From: Trebonia sp963777905
GTDB taxonomy: Bacteria > Actinomycetota > Actinomycetes > Streptosporangiales > Streptosporangiaceae
DNA length: 64,000 bases
Direction: 5' to 3'
Assembly (NCBI GenBank): GCA_963777905.1
Contig: CAVZSM010000012.1
Location: 1-64,000, forward strand
The notes beneath the pieces are model-generated. The model ran no database searches and had not been told where the DNA came from. It saw nothing but the letters and a program-made list of their open reading frames with translations. The position numbers were made by a program, and so were the translations under genes. Shown here piece after piece: positions 15,593 to 23,942 of the stretch. The first letter of the stretch is position 1, and every line of letters begins with the position of its first letter.

Positions 15593-15667
15593 GTGACATC
15601 ACCAGCCACGGATGCTGCCGGCGCTCTCAACCTGCCCGAGTACGCCCCTGTCCCCGCGATCGCGTAG
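15593..15667 (+). pseudogene. MBL-fold metallohydrolase, first 24 codons only
   Basis: A perfect ribosome site (AAGGAG, 15582-15587) precedes GTG 15593. The frame reads TDAAGALNLPEYAPVP, the typical start of an actinomycete MBL-fold hydrolase, and then AIA and a TAG at 15665-15667. No HxHxDH motif or any other part follows. It is the third broken gene of the decayed operon, evidently cut by a deletion. Confidence 0.6.
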
Positions 15668-15985
15668 CGGGGCGACGGCTGGGAACCCGGCTGAACGCCT
15701 CCCGGGCGCGTCCATTGGCCGATCGAGGATCCGCGGCTGGCGTTCGCGGGGATTCGCGCGCGATCATGCACGGGCTTGCCGCCAGGGTGCGTGGGTGTCC
15801 TCGAATCTGGCCTGCGCGGGTCTGGCAGTCGACGATAAGCGGGACTCGGCCGCGTGGCGGAACAAGCCCGCGCCGCTGGGCGGCCGGCCGGGACATTCGA
15901 TGGTGTCCGGGTCCTGCGCGGCCGACGCCTCCGGCCCGTAGGGGGAAGAGCTCCTGCGCTGTGCCTGCCATCGCCGCCGGCCGGG
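15668..15985. other. 318 bp without a supported gene
   Basis: No intact frame. A short stretch near 15895-15925 (frame reading FDGVRVL) resembles the start of CaiB/BaiF CoA-transferases but is far too short to call. This is probably debris of the same decayed locus. Confidence 0.3.
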
Positions 15986-16411
15986 TCAGGCACCGAAGGA
16001 CGGGTCGTCAAGCGCGGCCGGATGGCGCAGCATCGCACTGGTCAGGCCGCGCATTCCGAAGCGTTCGTAGTACGGGATAAGCTCCGCGTCGCAGACCAGG
16101 TCCACCGAGTAGAACCGGTCGGTGCCGTCCAGGATCCGGCGCATCAGCTCGCTGCCGATGCCCTGCCCCTGGTACGCGGGCAGGACCTCCAGCCAGGGGA
16201 TGAAAGCGGTCAGGACCCCGTCGCTGATCATGTTCACGAAGCCCGCGACGCGGCCCTCCGCGTCATCGACGGCAACGACGGACCGGTAGCTGCCGCGCAG
16301 CACCGCGAGGTGCTGCCCGGCCGAGGGGCGCCGCGGCCAGCCCGCGAAGAACCCGTCCAGCATGTTCTCCCGGACAGCCGCCAGATCGTCGGTGTAGTAG
16401 ATCACCCGCAA
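15986..16411 (-). CDS. GNAT family N-acetyltransferase
   Basis: The 141-residue protein shows the GNAT fold: VVAVDDAEGRVAGFVNMISDG (beta2-beta3), AFIPWLEVLPAYQGQGIGSELMRRIL (beta4 with the acetyl-CoA pyrophosphate loop QGQGIG, ~residues 80-90) and DLVCDAELIPYYERFGMRGLTSAM (beta5 to beta7). Length is normal for the family. The substrate cannot be told. The gene is on the opposite strand to the neighbouring catabolic relics and 200 bp from the IS4 element. Confidence 0.88.
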   Translation of the reverse strand: MRVIYYTDDLAAVRENMLDGFFAGWPRRPSAGQHLAVLRGSYRSVVAVDDAEGRVAGFVNMISDGVLTAFIPWLEVLPAYQGQGIGSELMRRILDGTDRFYSVDLVCDAELIPYYERFGMRGLTSAMLRHPAALDDPSFGA

Positions 16412-16580
16412 AGCATGGCAGCTTGCCTGCAGTCGCCGCGGTAGCCCAGGGGCCGAGCCGACCGCCGCGACGAGGACTCCAGTTCGGGGCGCAACGCCCT
16501 CTATTCGGTTACTTGAGTGAAGTGCCGTAGCAAGCCGAGATGAAAGGGACTTGCATGTGGCGAACCTCGATGCGAACGCA

Positions 16581-16613
16581 GGGTTAGCCCGGCGGTTAGC
16601 CCTGGGTTAGCCC
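16581..16613. repeat. Three close copies of GGGTTAGCCC
   Basis: GGGTTAGCCC occurs at 16581-16590 and 16604-16613, with a nearly complete copy (GGTTAGCCC) between. A further copy sits at 18190-18199, beyond the IS4 element. The copy at 16604-16613 and the one at 18190-18199 form the target duplication of the IS; the others were there before. Confidence 0.75.
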
Positions 16614-18189
16614 CAATGCCGGGGAGTTAAGGTCCGGGCGTCGTGGTCAAGGACCGTCGGCGGCGTGTCTTCTTTTCGGCCCGGTAGTGGCTGGTGACGG
16701 TGGTTACGCTGGTGATCTTCAGGCTGGTCCGGGGTTTGCCGGGCGGGTGCTTGTTCCAGCGGCTGAGCGGGGATTTGACCCGGCGGGCGCAGACGCGGGG
16801 CCGGCGCGGCCCGTGCAGGCTGGCTAGGACTGCGCGGCCGATGTCGCCGGCCAGGTCGCTGGGCTCGCCGGTGATGTTGCGGGCGCCGGTGACCAGGGTC
16901 TGGGCGGTTTCGGCGGCGATCTGGTAGCTGGCCCGGTCGGGGTCGGTGCCCGGCATGGTCTCGATGGCGTCGGTGATGGCGATGCGCAGCGCCTGGTACA
17001 GCGTCAGCAGTGCCCACATCTCTTGTCCCAGGCCGGCCGGGTCGCCGGAGCGCAGTACCCGGCCGCCGAGCAGGGTGTGGCGCAGCGCGAGGTAGGTGAT
17101 CTCATGCTCCCAGCGCTCATGGTAGAGAGAGATCAGCGCCCCGCCGGGATAGGCGCGGTGGTCGAGCAGGGTAGTGGCCAGCCGGTAGCTGCCGCCGTAT
17201 CTGGTGCCGTCGTGGCAGGTGACCGTGACCGATGCCTCGATGATCCGGACCTTGACCCCGCCGATGACCGACAGCACCGACCCGTCGGGCAGGGGGCCCA
17301 GGACCGGCGGGCGGCGGGCGGCATTCAGCCGGACCAGGAACTGAGCCTTCGTTGCGGCGACCTCGGCGGAGGAACTCGCCGGCGTCAAAGCCGCGGTCCA
17401 TCAGCACCAGCATCGTGGCGTCGAGCAGGGGCAGCAGCTTGCGCGCCCAGTCGAGCTCGCCGGTGGCAGTAGTGCCGAAGACCGCGCCGATCAGCGCGCG
17501 GGTGCCGGTCTCGCACAAGGTCATCAGCTGGATGACCGGGTAGCCGGTCTCGCCCAGCGATGCTTTCATCTTGCCCAGCCAGGCCCGGTTCCGGGCCGTG
17601 TCCGGGACTTTCAGCGACCGGCAGCCATCGAAGGCGACGGTGCGGTACCGGCCGGACATCACCCCCGGCGTGCGCGGCTGGCCCAGCGGCCCGGCCAGCG
17701 TCTCGAACAGCGCTTTCAGCGGCGCGACACCGATCCGGCGGCGCAGTTCCCGCAGCGCCTTCGCTGACGGGACCGCCACCCCCGGCCCGCCGAGCGCCGC
17801 CGTCAGCTTCGCCCATATGCCCAGGTAACCGGGCCGCGGGAACAAGCACATCGCCAGCACGAAGTAGACCCCCACCCGCGAGGGCAGCAGGCGCAGCCGC
17901 CTTTCCCGCGTCCCGGTCTCCTCCAGAACGGCATCGACCAACTCGAACGGCACCACCCGGGTCAGCTCGCCCACGTGACCCGGGGCGAACACCCCGGCAG
18001 CGACCGTGATCGCCGTGGTGATAGTCGTGATAGCAGCACAGATGGCAGACTGGGGGGGCAACGGAGGTCCTCGGCAACGGGTGGTCTTGGCAGATTCCCG
18101 TCCTACCGGGCCTCCGTTGCCACACACGGTCACGACACGCCGGAACCGGTACTTGACCAGCCCGGCCGACCCTTAACTCCCCGGCATTG
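16614..18189 (-). mobile_element. IS4-family insertion sequence, 1,576 bp
   Basis: The ends are defined by perfect 19-bp inverted repeats (16614-16632 and 18171-18189, beginning CAATGCCGGGGAGTTAAGG) directly flanked by the 10-bp duplication GGGTTAGCCC. A 10-bp duplication is within the IS4-family range. The single transposase gene fills the element but contains a frame break. The right-hand copy of the duplication contains the stop codon of the rhodanese gene, so the insertion landed exactly at the end of that gene without harming it. Confidence 0.9.
16627..18133 (-). pseudogene. IS4 family transposase, frameshifted
   Basis: The N-terminal part (VAAGVFAPGHVGELTRVVPFELVDAVL, SRVGVYFVLAMCLFPRPGYLG) and the first catalytic Asp region (RTVAFDGCRSLKVPD) are in one frame down to MDRGFDAGEFLR. 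Near 17369 one extra C shifts the frame; the remainder (EVAATKAQFLVRLNAARRPP...) continues in another frame to the Y-2-R-3-E motif (YHERWEHEI) and the C-terminus. The breakpoint falls after the second Asp (MDRGF), so neither half is catalytic alone. No slippery heptamer suggests programmed shifting. The start is uncertain. Confidence 0.85.
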
Positions 18190-18192
18190 GGG

Positions 18193-19053
18193 TTAGCCCG
18201 GGTCCGGGCCGGTGGCGACCGGGCGGGAAGGGTCGGTGATCCATTCGGACCAGGAGCCGGTGTAGAGGGCCGCGGGGATGCCCGCGAGGGTGAGGGCGAG
18301 GACCTCGTGGGCGGCGGTGACGCCGGAGCCGCAGTACGCGCCGACGGCGGTCCCGTCGGCGGCGCCGAGCGCGGCGAAGCGGCGGGCCAGGTCGGCCGGC
18401 GGGCGGAACGTCCCGTCGGCGGTCACGTTCTCCGCGGTCGGGGCGCTGACCGCGCCGGGGATGTGGCCGGCCACCGGGTCGACAGGCTCGGTCTCGCCGC
18501 GGTACCTGCCTCCCGCCCTCGCGTCGAGCAGCACGCCGGTGCGGGCCAGCGCCGCGGCGCCGTCCGCGTCGAGGAGGGCCAGGTGCCCGGGCGACGCGGT
18601 GAAATCACCAGCGGCAGGGGCGGCTGCGGGCAGGCCGGTCTCCACCGGGTGACCAGCCGCCTTCCAGGCCGCGAAGCCGCCGTCGAGCACCCGCACCTGC
18701 CGGTGGCCGAAGTACCGAAGCAGCCACCACGCGCGGGCCGCCGCCGTGGAGTCGGCGTCGTCGTAGACCACGACCGGCTGGTCGCCGCGCACGCCGGCCC
18801 GGCGCATCGCGGCCTCGAACGCGGCCGCGGCGGGCATCGGGTGCCTGCCGCCGGGACCTGGCGGGGCCGCGAGGTCGCGGTCCAGGTCGGTGAACACCGC
18901 GCCGGGGATGTGCCCGGCCTGGTACAGGTCGATGCCCGGCGGGCCGCCCAGCCGCCAGCGCACGTCGAGCAGCGTGGGCGGCGTCGGGGGCCCTGGGGGC
19001 CCTGCCAGCTCGGCGACGGTGATGAGGGCGGTGCCCTCGGGCGTGGCGCTCAC
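18193..19053 (-). CDS. sseA: Thiosulfate/3-mercaptopyruvate sulfurtransferase (rhodanese)
   Basis: The 286-residue protein has two rhodanese domains. The first is inactive (ITVAELAG...LLDVRWRLGGPPG...YQAGHIPGAVFTDLDRDLAAPPG, residues ~10-140). The second carries the persulfide Cys in the loop YCGSGVTAAHE (~residue 233). CGSGVTA is the form typical of actinobacterial SseA. The GTG start at 19053 overlaps the stop of the upstream gene by 4 bp (GTGA), giving a DUF5998 / phosphatase-fold / sseA operon. The TAA stop lies inside the IS4 target duplication. Function is inferred from family: transfer of sulfur to cyanide or thiols. Confidence 0.9.
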   Translation of the reverse strand: MSATPEGTALITVAELAGPPGPPTPPTLLDVRWRLGGPPGIDLYQAGHIPGAVFTDLDRDLAAPPGPGGRHPMPAAAAFEAAMRRAGVRGDQPVVVYDDADSTAAARAWWLLRYFGHRQVRVLDGGFAAWKAAGHPVETGLPAAAPAAGDFTASPGHLALLDADGAAALARTGVLLDARAGGRYRGETEPVDPVAGHIPGAVSAPTAENVTADGTFRPPADLARRFAALGAADGTAVGAYCGSGVTAAHEVLALTLAGIPAALYTGSWSEWITDPSRPVATGPDPG

Positions 19054-20192
19054 GGCGCCGCGTAGGCGAGCATCGGGACCAGCTGCTCGGCCGAGGTCAG
19101 CGAGCCGTGCTGGCCGGTGAACCCGCTCTCTTTCGGCTCGGCGTGCGAGGCGACGATCGCGGACGTGCCCGTGGCCGCGGCGACCACGTCGCCGATCCTG
19201 TCGGTCACCGAATAGTCGGGCGGCCCGAACCAGCCGTAGCTGATCGCCTCGTCCCGCGACGCCACCCAGGCGCGCTCGCCGAGGACCTCCCGCCAGACGG
19301 CCAGCACATCGGCGGCGGCGCCTGGCCTGGCGTACACGTGCCTGGCCCGCGGCTCGCCGCCGAGCAGCGCGACGCCCGCCCGCAGCTCCGGCACGAGGTC
19401 CGCGTCCACCTTGTCCTCGGGGGCGACATTCACCATCCCGTGGTCGGCCGTCACATAGAGCACGGCGCCGAACGGCAGCGCCTGGGCGATCTGTTCCGCC
19501 AGCCGGTCCACGTGCGAGAGCTGGTACGTCCACGCCGGCGAGGACACGCCGAACCGGTGGCCCACGGCGTCCAGGTCGCCGTGGTACGCGCTGACCAGCA
19601 CGCGTTCCGAGCTTTCCAGGGCGGCCACCGACTCGGCGGCCAGCGCCCCCATCGTGCCCGCCGCGCGGTACTGCGCCCCGCGCAGCACGGCGCGCGTCAG
19701 CCCGCTGTCGGCGTAGGCGCCCGGCGCGATGTGGATGGCGGCGACGCCGGCCGCGGCGGCCCGCTCGAACAGCGTCGGCTTGGGCTGCCAGGCCAGCGGG
19801 TCGATGTCCTTCGGCCAGCGCAGGGCGTTGAGCAGCCTGTTCGTGCCGGGGACCGCCACCTGGTAGCCGAGCACGCCGTGCGCGGCGGGCGGCAGGGCGG
19901 TGCCGATTGAGCCGAGGCTTGTCGCGGTCGTGGAGGGGAAGCCGGCGGTCAGCGGCCTGGAGTTGAACGCCAGTTCGGAAAGGAACGGCGCGGCGGCCTG
20001 GTGCCCGCGCAGCAGCTCCCAGCCGAGCCCGTCCACGACCAGCAGGCAGACCCGGCCGGCCCCTTGCAGGCCGAGCACGTTGCGGGCCTGGTCGCCGGTC
20101 ATCGAGGCGAGGATGGACGCGGACAGGTCGGCGAGGCTGCTCTCGCCGTACGACGGCACGATCGGGCTGGTTCTGGGCTCGCGTGGCGTCAT
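19050..20192 (-). CDS. Alkaline-phosphatase-superfamily protein (nucleotide pyrophosphatase/phosphodiesterase-like)
   Basis: The 380-residue protein matches type I phosphodiesterase/nucleotide pyrophosphatases. The metal-binding motif is LLVVDGLGWE (Asp ~52), the nucleophile Thr lies in GFPSTTATSLGSI (~88), Asp/His ligands lie in YHGDLDAVGHRFG (~210) and VTADHGMVN (~255), and a late His in GQHGSLTSAEQLVPML (~365). No signal peptide is seen, so it acts in the cytoplasm. It starts 5 bp after the DUF5998 gene and its stop overlaps the sseA start. The substrate is not known. Confidence 0.88.
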   Translation of the reverse strand: MTPREPRTSPIVPSYGESSLADLSASILASMTGDQARNVLGLQGAGRVCLLVVDGLGWELLRGHQAAAPFLSELAFNSRPLTAGFPSTTATSLGSIGTALPPAAHGVLGYQVAVPGTNRLLNALRWPKDIDPLAWQPKPTLFERAAAAGVAAIHIAPGAYADSGLTRAVLRGAQYRAAGTMGALAAESVAALESSERVLVSAYHGDLDAVGHRFGVSSPAWTYQLSHVDRLAEQIAQALPFGAVLYVTADHGMVNVAPEDKVDADLVPELRAGVALLGGEPRARHVYARPGAAADVLAVWREVLGERAWVASRDEAISYGWFGPPDYSVTDRIGDVVAAATGTSAIVASHAEPKESGFTGQHGSLTSAEQLVPMLAYAAP

Positions 20193-20197
20193 AAGCG

Positions 20198-20773
20198 TCA
20201 GCTGCCGCTGCGGGCGGTGGCGTCGGACAGCGCGCCGGCGAACGAGAGCACCTGGCGCACGGCCTCTTCGCCGTCGGCCGCCTCGCTGATGCGGAGCGTC
20301 AGGTCGTCGGCGGTGATCGTGCCGAGGTACCCGTGGTCGGCCTCGCAGCTCTCGTCGCCGCAGTGCGCCGGCTCGAGCTCCAGGTGCGACAGCACGTTCC
20401 AGCCGATCGTCAGCATCACCTCGGACGGCATCGTCACCCCCGGCACGTACGAGGCCGGATCGGGCACTACCCGGGTCAGCGACACCGACGACACCCGGGA
20501 GAACCTGATCGCCTCGGTGCTCGTCTCGGCCCGCGGCCGCCCGTCAGGCTCCTCGGCCGGATGCTCGTCGGTGTGCGAGTAGACCAGCCTGGTCGGGGTG
20601 AGCGCCATCACCGTCATGTGCCTGCGGACCTCCATCCCAGGATCGAAGATCGCGTCGTGGTGCACGAAGAAGGCGGTGACTGGTTCCTGGCCCAGGGCGG
20701 AAGCGACCGCGTCGGTCACCAGACCGGGGTAGTACCCGCTGCGCTCGACGGCGGCCCGCAGGTCCTCGGTCAT
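20198..20773 (-). CDS. DUF5998 family protein
   Basis: The protein is about 191 residues from the ATG at 20773, which has GAGGGA about 10 bases upstream; two in-frame starts lie further up (20791, 20806). It matches the actinobacterial DUF5998 family end to end: LRAAVERSGYYPGLVTDAV, RRHMTVMALTPTRLVYSHTDEH, FSRVSSVSLTRVVPDP, MLTIGWNVLSHLELEPAHCGDESCEADHGY, LRISEAADGEEAVRQVLSFA. In other actinomycetes this gene also sits directly before an alkaline-phosphatase-fold gene, as here, so the pair is probably functional. No activity is known. Confidence 0.85.
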   Translation of the reverse strand: MTEDLRAAVERSGYYPGLVTDAVASALGQEPVTAFFVHHDAIFDPGMEVRRHMTVMALTPTRLVYSHTDEHPAEEPDGRPRAETSTEAIRFSRVSSVSLTRVVPDPASYVPGVTMPSEVMLTIGWNVLSHLELEPAHCGDESCEADHGYLGTITADDLTLRISEAADGEEAVRQVLSFAGALSDATARSGS

Positions 20774-20864
20774 GACTCTGGTTTCCCTCATTCCTCCATC
20801 CTGCACCGTCCGCGGGCGTGGTTCACCCCCAGCGTGGGTAAAGCCGCGCTTGTTTGGCCGGCCC

Positions 20865-21389
20865 CTAACCGTCCGACGCCGCCACGTCGCGCCACGCCGG
20901 CCCGTCCCGGTCGGGCAGGATCCGCGCCGGATCGAGCGGATCCGGGGCGATGCGCTCCGGGTCGGCGCCCGGATCGCGCGGCTCGCGCAGCAGCTCGTCT
21001 ATCGCCTTGCGGCGCCGCCGCATGATCCGCAGGCGCTCCCGCGGCTCCTCCAGCTCGAGGGCCGCCGCGCCGGGCGCGGGCTTCGGCTTGCGCGGCTTGG
21101 GCGAGCCCGCCGCGCCGCCCCTGCCGCGGTAGATGAGCAGGCCGTTGTCCGGGTCGGGCACTCCGTCGAGCGCAGCGCGGACGGCGGGCAGCGCGCGGAA
21201 CGCCTCCCACTGCTCATCGGTGCGGAACAGCACCTCGAAGATCACGCCGTGCTGCGTGTCGTGCCATTCGTAGTAGAGCGCGCCGTGCGTGATCGCCGCC
21301 TCGGTGAGCTCGTCCTCGTAGGCGTACCGCCACCCGCTCGCCGGGAGCTTGTCGCCGGAGAAAACCTCGATCGACCACCATTCAGCCAT
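20865..21389 (-). CDS. Hypothetical actinobacterial protein (174 residues)
   Basis: Only the last 174 codons of a long open minus-strand frame look real, from ATG 21389. The N-terminal domain is compact (MAEWWSIEVFSGDKLPASGW, RYAYEDELTEAAITHGALYYEWHDTQHGVIFEVLFRTDEQWEAFRALPAVRAALDGVP). The rest is a basic and proline-rich tail with a coiled segment (LEEPRERLRIMRRRRKAIDELL). The upstream part of the frame lies antisense to the peptidase E gene and is shadow. It is divergent from peptidase E with a 99-bp promoter region. I do not recognise the family. Confidence 0.65.
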   Translation of the reverse strand: MAEWWSIEVFSGDKLPASGWRYAYEDELTEAAITHGALYYEWHDTQHGVIFEVLFRTDEQWEAFRALPAVRAALDGVPDPDNGLLIYRGRGGAAGSPKPRKPKPAPGAAALELEEPRERLRIMRRRRKAIDELLREPRDPGADPERIAPDPLDPARILPDRDGPAWRDVAASDG

Positions 21390-21440
21390 GCCGGGCCACC
21401 CGTCTGTGCCGTCCTGGTCGCGTAAACACGATAGTACGTC

Positions 21441-21470
21441 TTTCGCGACCGTTTTGCGCCGGTCCGCGAA
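21441..21470. promoter_or_regulatory. Bulged inverted repeat between divergent genes
   Basis: TTCGCGACC and GGTCCGCGAA, separated by 10 bases, are complementary except for one bulged base. They sit between the divergent starts at 21389 and 21489. Operator or leader hairpin are both possible. Confidence 0.3.
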
Positions 21471-21488
21471 CGCCGATACGTTCTCGGC

Positions 21489-22211
21489 ATGGCAGCAGAC
21501 GGACGGCGGCATGTGCTGGCGATCGGCGGCGGCATGCTGATGCCCCGCGACTCGGCCCCGCTGCAGGTGAAGTACGCGATGGAGCTGACCGGACGGCCCC
21601 GGCCGAAGCTGTGCGTGCTGAACACCGCCGTCGGCGACGACCCGAACGCCTACCTGCGCGTCTACGACCGGCTCGCGGAGACACAAGCCCGGGTCAGGCA
21701 CCTGGCGCTGTTCCCGATGCCGAACGTCGCCGACCCCGAGGACCTGCTGATGTCGCAGGACGTCATCTTCGTCGGCGGCGGCAGCGTGGCGAACATGGTC
21801 GCGGTCTGGCGGGTGCACCGGATCGACGAGATCCTGCGCAAGGCCTGGCAGGCGGGCATCGTGCTGGCCGGCTCGTCCGCGGGCGGAATCTGCTGGTTCG
21901 AGGGGGGAACCACGGACTCGTTCGGGATAAAACTGCGCGCCTTCACCGACGGACTCGCGATGCTGCCGGGAAGCTTCTGCCCGCACTACCACTCCGAGGC
22001 GGAGCGGCGGCCGCTGTACCAGCGGCTCGTCGCGGACGGCGCGCTGCCCGGCGGAATCGCCTGCGACGATGGCACCGCGGCGCACTTCACCGACGAGACG
22101 CTCGCGGAACAGGTCTCCGACCGGCCGGCGGCGAACGCCTACCGGGTCACCGAAAACGGCGCGGGCGGCGCCACGGAAACCCCGCTCCCGGTGCGCTTCC
22201 TCGGCGCATAG
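21489..22211 (+). CDS. Peptidase E-like (S51 family, class I glutamine amidotransferase fold)
   Basis: The 240-residue protein has a Rossmann-like start (HVLAIGGGMLMPRDS), DVIFVGGGSVANMVAVWR (~95) and the nucleophile elbow VLAGSSAGGICWFEGG (~125) with Ser in GSSAGG. A His in FCPHYHSEAERRPLY (~165) is the probable partner. S51 enzymes cleave Asp-Xaa dipeptides or cyanophycin-derived peptides in the cytosol. Length is typical. It stands alone. Confidence 0.85.
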   Translation: MAADGRRHVLAIGGGMLMPRDSAPLQVKYAMELTGRPRPKLCVLNTAVGDDPNAYLRVYDRLAETQARVRHLALFPMPNVADPEDLLMSQDVIFVGGGSVANMVAVWRVHRIDEILRKAWQAGIVLAGSSAGGICWFEGGTTDSFGIKLRAFTDGLAMLPGSFCPHYHSEAERRPLYQRLVADGALPGGIACDDGTAAHFTDETLAEQVSDRPAANAYRVTENGAGGATETPLPVRFLGA

Positions 22212-22256
22212 CGGGTCCGCCGCGCGGGCGAGGGGTGGACGAGACCTCCACCGCGT

Positions 22257-22460
22257 TTACTTGCGGGGTGTCGCCCGGAGCAGCGACCAGCCCAGGGCGG
22301 CGAAGGCGACCAGCGGGAGCAGCCACCACGCGTTGACGCCTGCCACGTGGGTGAGGATCGCGGTGAGCCCGAGGCCCGCGACGATGAGCGCGGCGACGTG
22401 CCAGTCGTCGCCGACCACGAAGTCGTACCAGAACGCGCCGAACGCCTTGATGCGGTTCAT
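22257..22460 (-). CDS. Small membrane protein, two TM segments
   Basis: The 67-residue protein starts MNRIKAFGAFWYDFVVGDDW, followed by two hydrophobic spans (HVAALIVAGLGLTAILTHVAG and AWWLLPLVAFAALGWSLL) and a short basic tail. Its ATG overlaps the stop of the upstream membrane gene (ATGA), so the two are translationally coupled and probably partners. No known function. Confidence 0.75.
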   Translation of the reverse strand: MNRIKAFGAFWYDFVVGDDWHVAALIVAGLGLTAILTHVAGVNAWWLLPLVAFAALGWSLLRATPRK

Positions 22461-23227
22461 GAGCTGACTACCTCCGATTGCCTGGCCGGGGCGCCGACGG
22501 CCGCCTTGCGGGAGCGCAGCCAGAAGACGTAGCCCGCCGAGACCAGGGCCACGACCGGGACGAGCACGAGCAGGGCGGCGTCGTTGCCTGGCCAGGCGAC
22601 GCCCGCGCCCTCGGCGCCCCAGAACGTGCCGAAGCTGGTGAGCATGATGCCGACCGCGAACTTCATCCAGTTCTCCGGGACCTTGGTCAGCGGTGCCCGG
22701 ACCGCGATGCCGGTGACGGTGATCACGACGATGGCGGCCGCCGCGCCGATCACGGCGGCGCCGATGTTGTCCTGGCTGGCGCCGAAGGTGATCACGATGA
22801 ACACGACTTCCAGGCCTTCGAGCAGCACGCCCTTGAAGGAGAGGGTGAACGCGTACCAGTCGCTGACGCCGCGCTTTGACTCCCTGGCGGCGGTCTCGGC
22901 CGCGGTGACCTCCCTGAGGTAGGCGCTCGCCTCGTCGTGCAGCCCCTTATAGCCGGTGGCGCGCAGCACCGCCTTGCGCAGCCACTGGAGCCCGAAGATC
23001 GCCAGCAGCGCGCCGATGACCAGCCGTAGCGCGGTCAGCGGCAGGTGAGTGATCGCCGGGCCGACCGCGGCGGTGATAATGGCCAGCACGACGAGGGCCA
23101 CGGCCATGCCCTGGAACGTGGACTTCCACTCGCGGGTGATGCCCGCGGCCAGCACTATCGTGAGAGCCTCGATCGCCTCGACCGCGCAGGCGACGAAGAC
23201 GGTGAGGATAAGCGGGAGCGCATTCAA
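22457..23227 (-). CDS. COG4280-type integral membrane protein
   Basis: The 256-residue protein has about six to seven membrane spans. The first carries an acidic motif (LILTVFVACAVEAIEALTIVLAAG, Glu at ~17 and 20), and a similar acidic span comes later (GVLLEGLEVVFIVITFG). Paired ExxE spans of this type are seen in LysE-like and FTR1-like permeases, so a cation or small-solute transport role is possible but not shown. It is the first gene of a two-gene unit, divergent from the ChrB-like gene only 33 bp away, which suggests joint control. Confidence 0.75.
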   Translation of the reverse strand: MNALPLILTVFVACAVEAIEALTIVLAAGITREWKSTFQGMAVALVVLAIITAAVGPAITHLPLTALRLVIGALLAIFGLQWLRKAVLRATGYKGLHDEASAYLREVTAAETAARESKRGVSDWYAFTLSFKGVLLEGLEVVFIVITFGASQDNIGAAVIGAAAAIVVITVTGIAVRAPLTKVPENWMKFAVGIMLTSFGTFWGAEGAGVAWPGNDAALLVLVPVVALVSAGYVFWLRSRKAAVGAPARQSEVVSS

Positions 23228-23260
23228 TGAGCCGCCTCAGCTTTCGGGGAGAATACGGGA

Positions 23261-23833
23261 GTGACTGATCGACGTGACAAGGCGGACGCTGGCAGCGAGG
23301 AAGTCGGCGGCTGGCTGCTGCTGATCTACCGGGTCCCGCCGGAACCGACCAGGCTGCGGTCCACGGTCTGGCGCCGCATCAAGAGCCTGGGCGCTATCTA
23401 CCTGCAGAACTCGGTCGCCGCGCTGCCCGCGGGCCCCGCCGCGGAGCGGTCGCTGCGCAAGCTGCGCCGGGAAATCCTCGACATGTCCGGCACGGCGGTG
23501 CTGCTGTCGTGCGCCGTGCTGGCCGGCGAGACCGAGGTGCGCAACGCGTTCCAGACGGCCCGCGACGACGAGTACGAGGAAATCGTCGACAAGTGCGAGG
23601 ACTTCCTTCGCCAGGTGCAGAAGGAATACGACGAGAACCACTTCACCTACGCGGAGCTTGAGGAGAACGAGGTCGACCTGGTCAAGCTGCGGAACTGGTT
23701 CGCGAAGGTGACCGACCGCGACGTCTTCGGCGCGGACGGCCGGGCGGCGACCGAGCAGGCCCTTGACGCGTGCGAGCAGTCGCTTGAGGCGTACGCCGCC
23801 CGCGTCTACGCCGAGGAAGGGGAAGGGCAGTGA
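23261..23833 (+). CDS. ChrB-like protein (chromate-resistance regulator family)
   Basis: The 190-residue protein matches the ChrB N-terminal region: WLLLIYRVPPEPTRLRSTVWRRIKSLGAIYLQNSVAALPA (residues ~18-58), then a helical part ending in LRNWFAKVTDRDVFGADGRAATEQALDACEQSLEAYAARVY. In chromate operons ChrB works as a sensor or regulator of the ChrA pump; no chrA is nearby, but a multi-span membrane protein is divergently transcribed. Start GTG 23261. The function here is inferred and may be unrelated to chromate. Confidence 0.75.
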   Translation: MTDRRDKADAGSEEVGGWLLLIYRVPPEPTRLRSTVWRRIKSLGAIYLQNSVAALPAGPAAERSLRKLRREILDMSGTAVLLSCAVLAGETEVRNAFQTARDDEYEEIVDKCEDFLRQVQKEYDENHFTYAELEENEVDLVKLRNWFAKVTDRDVFGADGRAATEQALDACEQSLEAYAARVYAEEGEGQ

Positions 23834-23942
23834 CGGCCCGATGGCCATCTCGCTCATCCGTCCGCACCTCCTGTCCCGCATGCCGTGTGCCGGCCCCGGT
23901 AGACCTGCCCCGTCAAGACGCCACCATTCCATGTTAACCGTC

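Noticed and set aside
15890..15930. Possible CaiB/BaiF CoA-transferase start (FDGVRVL)
   Set aside because: Only seven or eight residues match; too short to call in GC-rich DNA.
20865..22085. 406-codon minus-strand frame
   Set aside because: Only the last 174 codons (from 21389) look real; the rest is antisense to the peptidase E gene.
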